A stretch of 64,000 nt of DNA from Ensifer sp. PDNC004 (GCF_016919405.1 NZ_CP070353.1:62001-126000), one strand, 5' to 3'. Counted from the first letter of the stretch, positions 1 to 8,430 are shown. The notes: generated by a model from the sequence alone, not told the origin. Numbers and translations are program-made.

Positions 1-143
1 TGCGGGACGGCGAGGTTCAGCACCGTCAGGTCCATGGAATAGAGCATGCAGGGCAGCGCCAGCACGGCGAGCCCGATCCACTCGCGCCGGGTCGCCTTCG
101 GACCGGGCGCGTTTTCGGTTTGAAGGTTCGAAATCTCAGACAT
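1..143 (-). CDS. MFS transporter, drug:H+ antiporter (DHA2-like), 5' end only
   Basis: Reading back from the ATG at 143 gives 47 residues: a polar N-terminus (MSEISNLQTENAPGP) and then the first membrane helix, with MLYSMDLTVLNLAVP. The 'D.TVLN.A.P' pattern is typical of helix 1 in 14-helix QacA/EmrB-type antiporters. The gene runs off the left edge. Its start overlaps the stop of the SRPBCC gene by 8 bases, so the two are probably translated from one mRNA. Substrate cannot be told. Confidence 0.72.
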   Translation of the reverse strand, partial: MSEISNLQTENAPGPKATRREWIGLAVLALPCMLYSMDLTVLNLAVP

Positions 144-600
144 GGTCGACGTAATCCCTGAGCCGCTCGAGGCACTCGCCCCAGCCATCCTGGTGCGAGT
201 CGCGCTCTTCGACGGTCTCGAATGGTGTTTGCTGGAAGGTGAGCCGCGTCTTGCCGCCGATATCGGCAAAGGAAACGGTGATCAGCGTGTCGCTGCCGGG
301 CTCGCCGTCTTCATCCCAGGCGAAGGTGAAGACCAGCTTCTCGGGCGCGCGCACTTCGCGAAAGATGCCGCTCATCCAATAGTCCTGGCCTTCGGGCGAG
401 CGGATGCAGGCGCGCCACGCGCCGCCCGGACGGAAGTCCATGTTGACCGAATGCGGCGTGAAATCCCGCGGTCCCCACCACCGCAACAGATGCTCCGGCG
501 TCGACCAGACCTTGAAGACGAGGTTTATCGGCGCCTCGAAGTCGCGCACGATTTCCAAGCTGATATCCTTGCGTGCTGCGTTTGCGGTCGCCGCTGTCAT
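136..600 (-). CDS. SRPBCC / AHSA1-type (START-like) domain protein
   Basis: 154 residues, the usual size for stand-alone AHSA1/SRPBCC proteins. Family hallmarks are visible: an early 'REF-AP..LVFKVWSTPEHL..WWGP' segment (about residues 18-45), 'G.YR'-like strands and a late 'LTF.QT.F' followed by 'GW.E.L.RL..YV'. These proteins bind small hydrophobic ligands in a helix-grip cavity; the ligand here is unknown. A strong AGGAGG lies just upstream of the ATG at 600. The family is often paired with an ArsR repressor, but none is present here; the upstream neighbour is tetR, 162 bases away. Confidence 0.85.
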   Translation of the reverse strand: MTAATANAARKDISLEIVRDFEAPINLVFKVWSTPEHLLRWWGPRDFTPHSVNMDFRPGGAWRACIRSPEGQDYWMSGIFREVRAPEKLVFTFAWDEDGEPGSDTLITVSFADIGGKTRLTFQQTPFETVEERDSHQDGWGECLERLRDYVDHV

Positions 601-638
601 GAATCCTCCTCCTCTGGGCGCCCCAATGCGCCCAGTCT

Positions 639-670
639 TTAACCGTAGAGTTATTTAACTTATCGGTTAA
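639..670. promoter_or_regulatory. Nested dyad, likely repressor operator for the SRPBCC-MFS unit
   Basis: Two inverted repeats share one centre (between 654 and 655): outer arms TTAACCG (639-645) and CGGTTAA (664-670), inner arms AGTTA (649-653) and TAACT (656-660). It sits about 40 bases upstream of the SRPBCC start in an A+T-rich patch. The layout suits an ArsR- or TetR-type dimer; which protein binds is inference. Confidence 0.6.
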
Positions 671-762
671 TATCCGCGCGCAAAGGCGATTGTCAAGGCT
701 GGCTCAAGCGACGATCTGATTTTTGTCAATTTGGGCGAGGGGTGGAAGCCTGGTCGCCTGGT

Positions 763-1329
763 TTACGATGATACCGTGAGGCACCGCGCCTTGAGGCGGG
801 TCAGCACCCGCCCGAAGGCACCGGGGTCCTCGAGGCTGCGGGCAAGGATCAGCGCGCCCTGGATGCCGCCGACGATTTCCTCTGCAAGGCCTTCGCACTC
901 GGCAGCGGGCGTGCCGGCGCGTTCCAGCGTAGCGGCGAGATCGGCGCGCCAGTCGGAGAAATAGCGGTTGAGTTCGCGGGCAAAGCGGTCGTGGGCGCCG
1001 CTGGTCGCGATCACCCCCATCAGGCAGAGGCGTCTGCCTTGGCGGAAGTAGCCGTCGACGGCGGCAAACATTGCATCCAGCGCCGCGGCGGGGTCTTCCG
1101 CATTGCGCAGCGGCTCGAAGATGTGGGTGCGGAACCAGGCGGAGATATCGCCAAGCACGGCCTCGGCCATCTCCTCCTTCCCGCCCGGGAAGAAGTGGTA
1201 GAGGCTGCCTTTGCCAAGCCCGGTCTTCTCGGTGATCAGGCTGAGGCTGGTGCCGTCATAGCCGTGCTCGCGGAAGATTTCCGCAAGCATGGCGATGACA
1301 TCCTTTCGCTCGGTGACCACGCGGCTCAT
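763..1329 (-). CDS. TetR/AcrR family transcriptional regulator
   Basis: 188 residues from the ATG at 1329 (a longer in-frame extension upstream is antisense to the HPP gene and lacks family features). The N-terminal HTH is clear: 'MLAEIFREHGYDGTSLSLITEKTGLGKGS', continuing into 'LYHFFPGGKEEMAEAVL' (about residues 12-56). The C-terminal ligand domain resembles the TetR_C group seen in YcdC/AcrR-like proteins. The start overlaps the HPP stop by ATGA, so the two are co-transcribed. The palindrome at 1824-1858 in front of the HPP gene is its most likely operator (autoregulation, inferred). Confidence 0.9.
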   Translation of the reverse strand: MSRVVTERKDVIAMLAEIFREHGYDGTSLSLITEKTGLGKGSLYHFFPGGKEEMAEAVLGDISAWFRTHIFEPLRNAEDPAAALDAMFAAVDGYFRQGRRLCLMGVIATSGAHDRFARELNRYFSDWRADLAATLERAGTPAAECEGLAEEIVGGIQGALILARSLEDPGAFGRVLTRLKARCLTVSS

Positions 1330-1820
1330 GCGGGTTTCCTCGCCAGCGGATACTCGACCTTGGCGAAGCGGTGGAACAGCGCGCCAACGGCGACGAGAAT
1401 AAGCGAGCCGGTCAGCACCGGGAAGAGCAGGAATTCGAAGCCGGGGTCGGCGGCAAAGACGACGAGCGGATTGGCGCCCGCCGGCGGATGGGTGACGCGC
1501 AACGCCGCCATCAGCGCGATCGCTGCACCGACGGCGATCGCCACCGCCCACCACTCATTCGGAAAGACTGACCTGAGGACCAGGCCGACGAGGGTGGCGA
1601 CGAAGTGGCCGCCGACGACGTTGGCCGGCTGCGACAGCGGGCTTGCCGTGACGGAGAAGATCAGCACGCAGCTGGCGCCGAAGGGCGCCATCAGCATGGG
1701 GTGGCCGACAAGGCCTGTCAGCGCGCCGACGGCGGCGATGGCGACGAGGCCGCCGATGCCGGCAATCAGGCCACGGTTGATATGAACGGGAGGCTGATGA
1801 CGCGAGAAGAAATGGCGCAT
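1326..1820 (-). CDS. HPP family integral membrane protein
   Basis: 164 residues with about four or five hydrophobic segments. The name-giving HPP motif occurs in 'THPPAGANPL' (about residue 113) and the conserved 'P..APFGAS.VL.F' occurs near residues 43-58. Some HPP proteins are linked to nitrite transport in plastids and cyanobacteria; in proteobacteria the role is mostly unknown. First gene of an HPP-tetR operon. No Shine-Dalgarno is visible: the operator ends only three bases before the ATG, so the mRNA may be leaderless. Confidence 0.83.
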   Translation of the reverse strand: MRHFFSRHQPPVHINRGLIAGIGGLVAIAAVGALTGLVGHPMLMAPFGASCVLIFSVTASPLSQPANVVGGHFVATLVGLVLRSVFPNEWWAVAIAVGAAIALMAALRVTHPPAGANPLVVFAADPGFEFLLFPVLTGSLILVAVGALFHRFAKVEYPLARKPA

Positions 1821-1823
1821 TTG

Positions 1824-1858
1824 TGTACCAATCGGTCAATTGTTTACCGATTGGTACA
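1824..1858. promoter_or_regulatory. 13-bp perfect inverted repeat, probable TetR operator
   Basis: TGTACCAATCGGT (1824-1836) is exactly mirrored by ACCGATTGGTACA (1846-1858) around a 9-base spacer. It abuts the start of the HPP-tetR operon. A perfect repeat of this length next to a tetR gene is the classic autoregulatory arrangement. Confidence 0.8.
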
Positions 1859-1940
1859 ATTATGTGCCGACGATGTCAAGACAGGGCCGCCGGACCGGGC
1901 GTGGCGCCGATCGGCCGCCGGCCCGCTCCGTGGGTGCCGC

Positions 1941-3935
1941 TCACATGAAATCGCGCGGGATGCGCTTCTTGAAGTGCTTCTCGAAGATCGGCGTGTCTCC
2001 CTCGTAGGCGGCGACCTCGGCCTCGGTGATCCACTCGTTCTGTGTGCAGTGGAGCGTCGAGGTCGCGACGGTGCGCACCGACCAGCCCTCGCGCTTGGCG
2101 ACGCAGGTCCATGTCGAAGTGCCGATCATCGACAGCGGGTCGTCCGGTGCGATCGACCAGGTCTCGTCGCGCACGTCCTGGGTGGCAAGGCCCGTATCCG
2201 GATGTTCGGAGAGCCCGGTGTCCTCGTAGATCCGATAGTGGGTCATGCCGTGGGTCATGTCGCGCTCGACGGTGCGGCTCGAAATACCGCGCGTCAGCTC
2301 GCGATACTTCGGCAGCGGATCGGGGTTCTCCGGCTCGGGCACGACGATCTCCTTGTGCGCGCCCAGCAGCGGCAGGGCGAGCGACAGGCTTGCTGTGTCG
2401 ATCGAAAGACCCGGGTCGGTGGGGGTGGGGAGGATCAGCGGCCAATAGGAGGTCGAGAGCGAGACGCGGATGCGATTTCCCGCGCGGAAGCGGTAGCCGC
2501 AGGCATCGAGCGCAAGCGTGATGCGCGTCTTGCGCCCGGGCTCCATGGTGCGTGGCTGGGCGTTGCCGTCGCGGTGCGAAAGGTTGAGTACGCCGAAGGC
2601 GACGCGGGTGGCGGCACCGTCCGGATGCACGTCGACGAGGCGCACGGCGAGATTGGCGGTCGGCGCCTGGCAGGTGACGTCGACGGTCAGCGTCGGCTGG
2701 CCGAGATAGTCGGCGGCGTCCAGCAGCGGCGCGGTTTCGAAGACAAGCGAGCCGGCATCGTCGATGCGCTGGTCGCCGGCCATTTCGGCATCGGGCTTCA
2801 GCGTGAAGTACTCGCCGGACGCCGTGCCGGTATCGAGCGGCGATTTCAGGTAGATCTCGCCGATGCCGGTGCCGCCGGCAGATGGCGTCAGCCGTCCGTC
2901 ATGCGAGACGCCGAAGAGCTGCATTTCCGGTGCGGTCCAGGCGTCCTTCGCCACCCAGCGGCCGGGATCGCTGTCGCGCCGAAGCGACGGGCGCGGGCCG
3001 TCGAGGATATAGGCACGCACCTGCGGCCCGTTCTCGGCGCCGTTTTCCTCGTCGCGCAGCCAGCGGTTCCACCAGCGGATCGCCTCGCCATGGAAATCGG
3101 CGCGCGGCTTCGGGAAGGCGAAATGCGGGTATTTGTGCACCCAAGGGCCGATCAGCGCCTTGGCCCTGTCGCCAAGGCCTTCGACCGCCTTCAAGGGCGT
3201 GTTGCGGTAGCCGTCGGCCCAGCCGGCGATGACCAGCGCCGGGATGCCGACCCTGTCGAGATCTTCGCAGATCGATCCGTGCTGCCAGAATTCGTCGCGA
3301 CGCTGGTGTTCCAGCCACTCTTCCATGAAGAAGGGTTCTTTCTCCAGCCGCTCCATCCACATCTGCTTCCAGCGATCGCCGACGATGGCGGGATCCGGCG
3401 AGCGCGACTGGTAGCCGAGCATCGTCGCCGCCCAGGACAGCTGGGCGGAGAGATGGCAGCCGTTCTTGTAGTGGATGTCGTCGTTGTAGCGGTCGACCGT
3501 GGAGGCGATGGAGATGACGGCTTTCAGCGCCGGCGGCTTCAAGGCCGCGACCTGCAGGCAGTTGAAGCCGCCCCAGGAGATGCCCATCATGCCGACCTTG
3601 CCGTTGGACCAGGGCTGGGCGGCGATCCATTCCACGATCTCGCAGCCGTCGGAAAGCTCGCGCGGCGTATATTCGCCGTCAATCACGCCTTCGCTTTCGC
3701 CGGAGCCTCTAATGTCGACGCGGACGCCGGCAATGCCGGCGGCGGCAAAGACGGGGTAGGTGGACTCGTCACGCAGGCTCGTGCCGCCCTGCTTGCGGTA
3801 GGGCAGGTACTCGAGCACGGCCGGAACCGGATCGGCCTTAGCGCCGGCGGGCATCCAGATGCGGGCGGCAAGCTCGGTGCCGTCCTTCAGCCGGATCCAT
3901 TCGTTTTCGATGACAGTGAATTCGCGTTCTGACAT
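1941..3935 (-). CDS. CocE/NonD family serine hydrolase (X-Pro dipeptidyl-peptidase S15 fold)
   Basis: 664 residues. An alpha/beta-hydrolase part carries the nucleophile elbow GISWGGF (Ser about 120); the likely acid is in 'IAGWADGYRN' and the histidine in 'IGPWVHKYPH'. The C-terminal half ('YFTLKPDAEMAG', 'VDVTCQAPTANLAVRL') is the jelly-roll domain of the CocE/PepX group. The family hydrolyses esters and amides (cocaine esterase, acyl-amino acid or peptide amidases). It lies 75 bases downstream of an oligopeptide-type binding protein on the same strand, so it probably works on what that protein brings in. No signal peptide, so cytoplasmic. Exact substrate unknown. Confidence 0.88.
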   Translation of the reverse strand: MSEREFTVIENEWIRLKDGTELAARIWMPAGAKADPVPAVLEYLPYRKQGGTSLRDESTYPVFAAAGIAGVRVDIRGSGESEGVIDGEYTPRELSDGCEIVEWIAAQPWSNGKVGMMGISWGGFNCLQVAALKPPALKAVISIASTVDRYNDDIHYKNGCHLSAQLSWAATMLGYQSRSPDPAIVGDRWKQMWMERLEKEPFFMEEWLEHQRRDEFWQHGSICEDLDRVGIPALVIAGWADGYRNTPLKAVEGLGDRAKALIGPWVHKYPHFAFPKPRADFHGEAIRWWNRWLRDEENGAENGPQVRAYILDGPRPSLRRDSDPGRWVAKDAWTAPEMQLFGVSHDGRLTPSAGGTGIGEIYLKSPLDTGTASGEYFTLKPDAEMAGDQRIDDAGSLVFETAPLLDAADYLGQPTLTVDVTCQAPTANLAVRLVDVHPDGAATRVAFGVLNLSHRDGNAQPRTMEPGRKTRITLALDACGYRFRAGNRIRVSLSTSYWPLILPTPTDPGLSIDTASLSLALPLLGAHKEIVVPEPENPDPLPKYRELTRGISSRTVERDMTHGMTHYRIYEDTGLSEHPDTGLATQDVRDETWSIAPDDPLSMIGTSTWTCVAKREGWSVRTVATSTLHCTQNEWITEAEVAAYEGDTPIFEKHFKKRIPRDFM

Positions 3936-3971
3936 GTGGTTCTAACGATCTCTCTTGTTTTCTCGGGAAAT

Positions 3972-3995
3972 GCCGGACGCGAACCCGCGTCCGGC
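3972..3995. terminator. Intercistronic hairpin after the binding-protein gene
   Basis: Perfect 10-bp stem GCCGGACGCG / CGCGTCCGGC with an AACC loop, between the binding-protein stop and the hydrolase start. No strong T-run on the minus strand, so it more likely protects the upstream mRNA or attenuates than fully terminates. Confidence 0.6.
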
Positions 3996-4010
3996 TTTCA
4001 TCGCAATGGC

Positions 4011-5615
4011 TTAGCTGTCGAACCAGACGCGGCTACCGACATAGCCGTTCGAGAGGTCGTTGCCGATGTCGTCGACAAAGCCCTTGAGCGAGGCGGAGGC
4101 GGCGTTCACGTAGTCGTTGAAGACCGGCAGGATCAGCCCGCCTTCGTCGCGCACCGTCATCGCCATGGTGTGATACATCTCCTTGCGCTTGGCTTCGTCG
4201 AGCTCGGAGCGGGCCTGAAGCAACAGCTTGTCGAAATCCTCGCGCTTGAAGCGCGTGTCGTTCCACTCAGCGGTCGAGAGGTAGGAGGTCGAGTAGCGCG
4301 AATCCTGTGTCGGCCTTCCGCCCCAATAGGAGGCGCAGAAGGGCTGCACGTTCCAGACATTGGTCCAGTAGCCGTCTTCCGGCTCGCGGCGCACTTCGAT
4401 CTCGATTCCGGCCTTCTTGGCGCTTTCCTGGAAGAGCACGGCGGCGTCGGAAGCCCCGGGGAAGGCGGCGTCGGAGGTGCGCAAGAGGATCGGCCTGTCG
4501 TGGCCGGACTTCTTGAAGTGGAAGGCGGCCTTGTCCGGGTCATAGGTACGCTGCTCGATGCCCTCAGGCGCCAGCGCATAGTTGCCGTTGACCGGATAGT
4601 CGTTGCCGAGCGTGCCGAAGCCGCCGAGCACCCGGTCGAGGATTGCCTGGCGGTCGACTGCATATTTCAGTGCCAGCCGCAGGTCGTTGTTGTCGAAGGG
4701 CGCGGTGTCGCAATGCATCAGGAAGCTGTAGAAGCCCTTGCCGGAGGTCCTGAGGATCTCGACGCGCGGGGCGCGCTTCAGGAGCGGCACGGTCTTCGGG
4801 TCGATGTTGTTGATGAAGTGCACCTGGCCGGACGAAAGAGCTGCGATGCGCGCCGTCGTGTCGTTCATCACGATGATCTCGACACTGTCGACGAAGCCGC
4901 GGTCGGAGCGCCAGTCGTCGGCGTTCTTTTCAAAGGTGGCGCGCAGGCCAGCCTCGTAGCTTGAAAGCTTGTAGGGACCGGTGCCGATGGGCGAGGCCGG
5001 ATTGTCGACGCCGCCCTTCGGCTGGACGATCAGGTGGTAGTCGGTCAGAAGCAGCGGCAGGTCGGCATTGCCTTCGGTGAGCGTCAGAACCAGGCTGCCT
5101 GCCTTCTCCTCGATCGTCTTGATCGAGCGCATCAGCCCGAGCGCGCCGGACTTGGAGCCTTCGTCCGCATGGCGCTTCAGCGTGGCGACGACGTCGGCAA
5201 CCGTCAGCTTACTGCCGTCGTGGAAGCTCACATCGCTGCGGATCTTGAAGGTCCATTGCGACGCATCGGCCGAAGGCTCCCAGGATTCGGCAAGTGCGGG
5301 CAGCGGCGCGCCGGTCTTTGGATCGGATTCGACCAGCGTGTCGCCCCAGAGGTGGCCGATGACGAAGGAGACGGAACCGCTATAGGCCGCCGGATCGAGC
5401 GAATCCGTCGTGGCGCCGCCCTTGAGGCCGAGCTTCAGATGACCGCCGCGCTTCGGCTGCTCAGCCCTTGCGTCGGTGGCGGCGAATGTGCCGCCGAAAC
5501 CGGCCGCGAGGCCCAATGCTGCGGTGCCGGCCAGGAAGCCGCGCCGGCTGAGGCCGGTCGAGGAAAGGCTCGCCGGGACAAGGAGGCCGTCAGGACGCTT
5601 GGTGAATTCGCTCAT
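4011..5615 (-). CDS. ABC transporter periplasmic binding protein, oligopeptide/dipeptide type (SBP_bac_5)
   Basis: 534 residues with a twin-arginine-like signal ('LSRRGFLAGTAALGLAAGF', cleavage probably near 'ATDARA'). The mature part starts 'EQPKRGGHLKLGL' and shows SBP_bac_5 features: 'LAESWEPSADASQWTFKIR..VSFHDG', 'ALKYAVDR' and 'YDPDKAAFHFKKSG'. It is a very close paralogue of the protein at 12533-14122, with long identical blocks, yet has no permease or ATPase genes beside it. It is followed by the CocE-like hydrolase and is divergent from an Xre-type regulator. It may share the permease complex encoded at 8964-12536 (inference). Confidence 0.92.
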   Translation of the reverse strand: MSEFTKRPDGLLVPASLSSTGLSRRGFLAGTAALGLAAGFGGTFAATDARAEQPKRGGHLKLGLKGGATTDSLDPAAYSGSVSFVIGHLWGDTLVESDPKTGAPLPALAESWEPSADASQWTFKIRSDVSFHDGSKLTVADVVATLKRHADEGSKSGALGLMRSIKTIEEKAGSLVLTLTEGNADLPLLLTDYHLIVQPKGGVDNPASPIGTGPYKLSSYEAGLRATFEKNADDWRSDRGFVDSVEIIVMNDTTARIAALSSGQVHFINNIDPKTVPLLKRAPRVEILRTSGKGFYSFLMHCDTAPFDNNDLRLALKYAVDRQAILDRVLGGFGTLGNDYPVNGNYALAPEGIEQRTYDPDKAAFHFKKSGHDRPILLRTSDAAFPGASDAAVLFQESAKKAGIEIEVRREPEDGYWTNVWNVQPFCASYWGGRPTQDSRYSTSYLSTAEWNDTRFKREDFDKLLLQARSELDEAKRKEMYHTMAMTVRDEGGLILPVFNDYVNAASASLKGFVDDIGNDLSNGYVGSRVWFDS

Positions 5616-5688
5616 TCTAGGGTTCCCTTTGGAGTGATGCTTGTTAGGGAAAACCTAGCGTTTGCCGACCGGCACACAATTTCGCGAC

Positions 5689-5718
5689 TTGACGCTTGTT
5701 TACGCTCTTTTACGCTAC
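5689..5718. promoter_or_regulatory. Three tandem 10-bp repeats, likely operator of the Xre-type regulator
   Basis: TTGACGCTTG, TTTACGCTCT and TTTACGCTAC follow each other exactly at 5689, 5699 and 5709 (core TTKACGCT, one per helical turn). They lie in the divergent gap between the binding-protein gene (start 5615) and the regulator (start 5778). A single DNA face carrying three copies suggests cooperative binding. Confidence 0.6.
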
Positions 5719-5777
5719 CTGAATGCCTCCGGTTCGACAGGGATCGGAAGCGCATGAAATAGGGTTCGGAAAGCATC

Positions 5778-6572
5778 GTGCAGGACATCGACATCTTCGC
5801 CATCAATCTCAAGTTTGCCTGTGCGACGCGACGGTCGATCTCGCAGATCTGCCGCGAAATCGGCATCAACCGGCAGCAGTTCAACCGCTACATCGGCGGC
5901 GAGGCGCGGCCATCGGCGCACAATGTCGCGCGCATTGCCCGCTTCTTCGGGCTCTCCGCCGAAGACTTCGCGTTGCCGGCCAAACAGTTCGAGGCGCGCA
6001 TGACGCGGCCGGATCGGGATCGCTCGGATGCCGGCCTGTTGCTTGAGGGCTTTCCGGGCGACATCGCCGGCCTCAGGCGTCATATAGGCTACTATCAGAC
6101 CTATCACGTGTCGCTTTCCTGGCCGGGGCTCGTCGTCTGCTCCTGCGCGCGGATCTACGAGGAGGCGGGCTCGATCCGGGTGAAATCGATCGAGCGCATC
6201 CGCGATCCCGCAAACGAGATCCAGCAGTTCTCGAAATATGTCGGCCTCGTTACTCTCTGGCGAAACCGGATCTTCATCGCCGAGCGCAGCATCGGGCGGG
6301 AGCCGATGCTGGCGCAGACGATCCTCCTGCCGTTCGAAGTGCACCAGCGCGTCTATCTGCGCGGCACCACCATGGGAGTCTCCTGGCGCAAGGAGAACCT
6401 GCCTTACGCATCGCGGATGATCTGGCGCTCGCTCGGGGAACAGCCGGACTTGCGGCAGATGCTTTCGCGCTGCGGCGTGCTGTCCTTCGGTTCGCGCCAC
6501 CTGCCGCAGACGGTCCGGGCCTTCCTCGATACGCCCGATGCCGAGCTCTTGAGCATACCGACCGAATATTGA
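5778..6572 (+). CDS. Xre-like helix-turn-helix transcriptional regulator
   Basis: 264 residues from a GTG. An HTH of Cro/CI type is visible at about residues 14-60 ('SISQICREIGINRQQFNRYI', then 'GGEARPSAHNVARIARFFGL'). The long C-terminal part ('YYQTYHVSLSWPGLVVCSCARIYEE', with 'SFGSRHLP' near the end) is a conserved but uncharacterised sensor-like region found with such HTHs in rhizobia. It is divergent from the binding-protein/hydrolase pair and probably controls it through the repeats at 5689-5718. Confidence 0.83.
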   Translation: MQDIDIFAINLKFACATRRSISQICREIGINRQQFNRYIGGEARPSAHNVARIARFFGLSAEDFALPAKQFEARMTRPDRDRSDAGLLLEGFPGDIAGLRRHIGYYQTYHVSLSWPGLVVCSCARIYEEAGSIRVKSIERIRDPANEIQQFSKYVGLVTLWRNRIFIAERSIGREPMLAQTILLPFEVHQRVYLRGTTMGVSWRKENLPYASRMIWRSLGEQPDLRQMLSRCGVLSFGSRHLPQTVRAFLDTPDAELLSIPTEY

Positions 6573-6627
6573 GACGGCATCGCCATGTGGTAGGTTCCGC
6601 CGAAACGGGAAGATTGAGGAGGGGTCA

Positions 6628-6969
6628 ATGAAATCTGTTGTGGCCGCCATCGCCGGCCTGTGCGTCGCCTTGCCGATGTCACCGGCAAAGGCCGAGCAGG
6701 CACGGGCGCCGATCCCTTCCTGTGCGCTTTCGGGTGCTTCCAGCGTGACGATCGGCGGGCAGCCGGCGCTCAGGCTCTCCGACGTCGCCAATTGCCCGCC
6801 GGAACTTTACGAGGTCGTGCCGAGCATCATGATCGAGGGCCAGCCTGTCGTGCACTTCCGCGCCGGCAGCGGCGAAAAGGGCGATTGCACGGCCAAGGGC
6901 GAGGCGACGGTGACCTTCGAGGGCGAGGCGGCGCAGCGGGTGGGCGACGTCGATTGCCGGCAGAAGTAA
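6628..6969 (+). CDS. Small secreted protein with PAAR-like repeats
   Basis: 113 residues. Sec signal at residues 1-22 (hydrophobic core 'VVAAIAGLCVALPM', AKA cleavage). The mature part has three degenerate repeats: 'SVTIGGQPALRLSDVANC' (about 39-56), 'SIMIEGQPVVHF' (66-77, next Cys at 87) and 'VTFEGEAAQRVGDVDC' (95-110). This spacing of 'G.P..R.gD...C' is that of PAAR proteins, which form sharp beta-prism tips. Four cysteines (32, 56, 87, 110) could form disulfides in the periplasm. A PAAR tip with its own Sec signal and no type VI genes nearby is unusual. Good AGGAGG-like ribosome site. Function unknown. Confidence 0.68.
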   Translation: MKSVVAAIAGLCVALPMSPAKAEQARAPIPSCALSGASSVTIGGQPALRLSDVANCPPELYEVVPSIMIEGQPVVHFRAGSGEKGDCTAKGEATVTFEGEAAQRVGDVDCRQK

Positions 6970-6978
6970 AGGCTGTCG

Positions 6979-8430
6979 TCAGTCGAGCCGCGCCAACCGG
7001 GCACCCTCCCGAACGGCCGAAAGCGCCGGCGGATTGGAGATCGGATAGCCGGCAACGAAGCCCTCGACCGTAAACGACGGGAACTGGGTTCGCAGCCGCG
7101 CCGCGACCTCTGCCGCTTCACCCATCTCGCCAAGGTAGGCATGCGCCATCGCCTGGAACATCAGTGTATTGGGCGATTCCTGCGAACTTTTCTCAAGCGC
7201 GGACAGGCATTCGCGATAGCGCCCGACAACGAAGAGAACGCGCCCGAACATGCCATGGTACCAGGGCGGGCCGAGCGGGTTGAGCGAGAGGGCGCGCTCG
7301 ATGAAGGGAATCCCATCGGCGGGATCGCCGACGATCAGGGCCTTGGCCCCTGCGAGCAGCGCCAGCGTATCGGCGTTGTTCCTGCCATATTCGAGCGCTC
7401 GGGCGTGGGCCTCCGCAGCACCGGCGAGATCACCGATGCAGGCTTTGAAATCGCCGATGCAGGTATGGCCGGCCGGATCCGTCGGATCGAGCCGCAGCGC
7501 CGCCTCGGCGGCGCTTCGCCAGTTCTTTCTTGCGCTTTCGAGGTCGTGGCCGAAGCCGTTGGCTGCCTGTATGGAATGGGCGTAGGCAAGCTCCGTCCAG
7601 GCGCGTGCGCGCGTCGGATCGAGTTCGATCGAGCGGGTGAGCAACTGCATGGCGGCGGCGTTGCCGTCGGGGCTGAAGCGATTGTGCTGTTCGACGCCAA
7701 GCAGGAAGTAGTCATAGGCCTGCAGGCTGCCCGGCGGCTTCTGCCGGCTCGCCTTGCGGCCGATGGCCGCCAGCGTGCCGAAGCAGCCGGCGAGCACGTT
7801 GATGACGCTTTCGGTGAGGCTGTCCTGCAGCGTCAGCACGTCTTCCATCGTGCGCTCGTAGCGCTCGCTCCAGAGCGTCATGCCGCTGCGCGTGTCTGAA
7901 AGCTGGATCGTCAGGCGGACCCGCCGGTCGTCGGCGCGCAGCTGCCCGGTGATGGCATATGTGGCGCCAACCGCCTGAACATGGTCTTCGAAGCTTTCGG
8001 GCCTGTTGCCGAGCAGCTTCATCGTATGGAAGGCGATGACGGGCAGATCGGCGAAGCGCGCGAGATCGACGCAGATGTCGGATGACAATCCATCTGCAAA
8101 ACGGTGCCAGCGCTCCTCCGGATTGAGGCTTTCGATGGGGAAGACCGCGAGTGTCGGTGAGGCCGGCTCAGCCACCCGCGATGGCGCGACTGCTTGCGTT
8201 GCCGTCCTGCCGGCCACCATCTGCGCGACCGCGGCGGCAAGCTCGATCTTGTTGCGGACGCCGAGCTTGCCGTAGATCGTCGCCAGATGCGTGCGCACGG
8301 TCGACGGCGCGATGAACAGCGCCTCGCCGATTTCGCGATAGGTCAGGCCGGCGGCAAAACGCTCGGCCACGGCGCGCTCGCGGTCTGACAAGGCTTCGGT
8401 GGCGACTTGTGGTGTCGGGATACGGTTCAT
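6979..8430 (-). CDS. LuxR-type HTH regulator with TolB/AraC-like sensor region and TPR repeats
   Basis: 483 residues from the ATG at 8430; the 44-codon upstream extension has no family character. An N-terminal LuxR HTH ('LSDRERAVAERFAAGLTYRE', then 'IGEALFIAPSTVRTHLATIYGKL', about 15-60) is followed by the 'LAVFPIESLNPEERWHRFADGL' domain seen in CadC/adenylate-cyclase-type TPR regulators (about 105-250, with 'ITGQLRADDRRVRLTIQL') and then TPR helices to the C-terminus ('MQLLTRSIELDPTRARAWTELAYAH'). No membrane segment. Such proteins couple a protein or nucleotide signal to DNA binding; targets unknown. Confidence 0.85.
   Translation of the reverse strand: MNRIPTPQVATEALSDRERAVAERFAAGLTYREIGEALFIAPSTVRTHLATIYGKLGVRNKIELAAAVAQMVAGRTATQAVAPSRVAEPASPTLAVFPIESLNPEERWHRFADGLSSDICVDLARFADLPVIAFHTMKLLGNRPESFEDHVQAVGATYAITGQLRADDRRVRLTIQLSDTRSGMTLWSERYERTMEDVLTLQDSLTESVINVLAGCFGTLAAIGRKASRQKPPGSLQAYDYFLLGVEQHNRFSPDGNAAAMQLLTRSIELDPTRARAWTELAYAHSIQAANGFGHDLESARKNWRSAAEAALRLDPTDPAGHTCIGDFKACIGDLAGAAEAHARALEYGRNNADTLALLAGAKALIVGDPADGIPFIERALSLNPLGPPWYHGMFGRVLFVVGRYRECLSALEKSSQESPNTLMFQAMAHAYLGEMGEAAEVAARLRTQFPSFTVEGFVAGYPISNPPALSAVREGARLARLD

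Noticed and set aside
1605..3932. 775-codon plus-strand open frame
   Set aside because: It is antisense to the CocE-like hydrolase, has no ribosome site and is Arg/Gly/Ala-rich low-complexity translation; a shadow of high-GC coding DNA.
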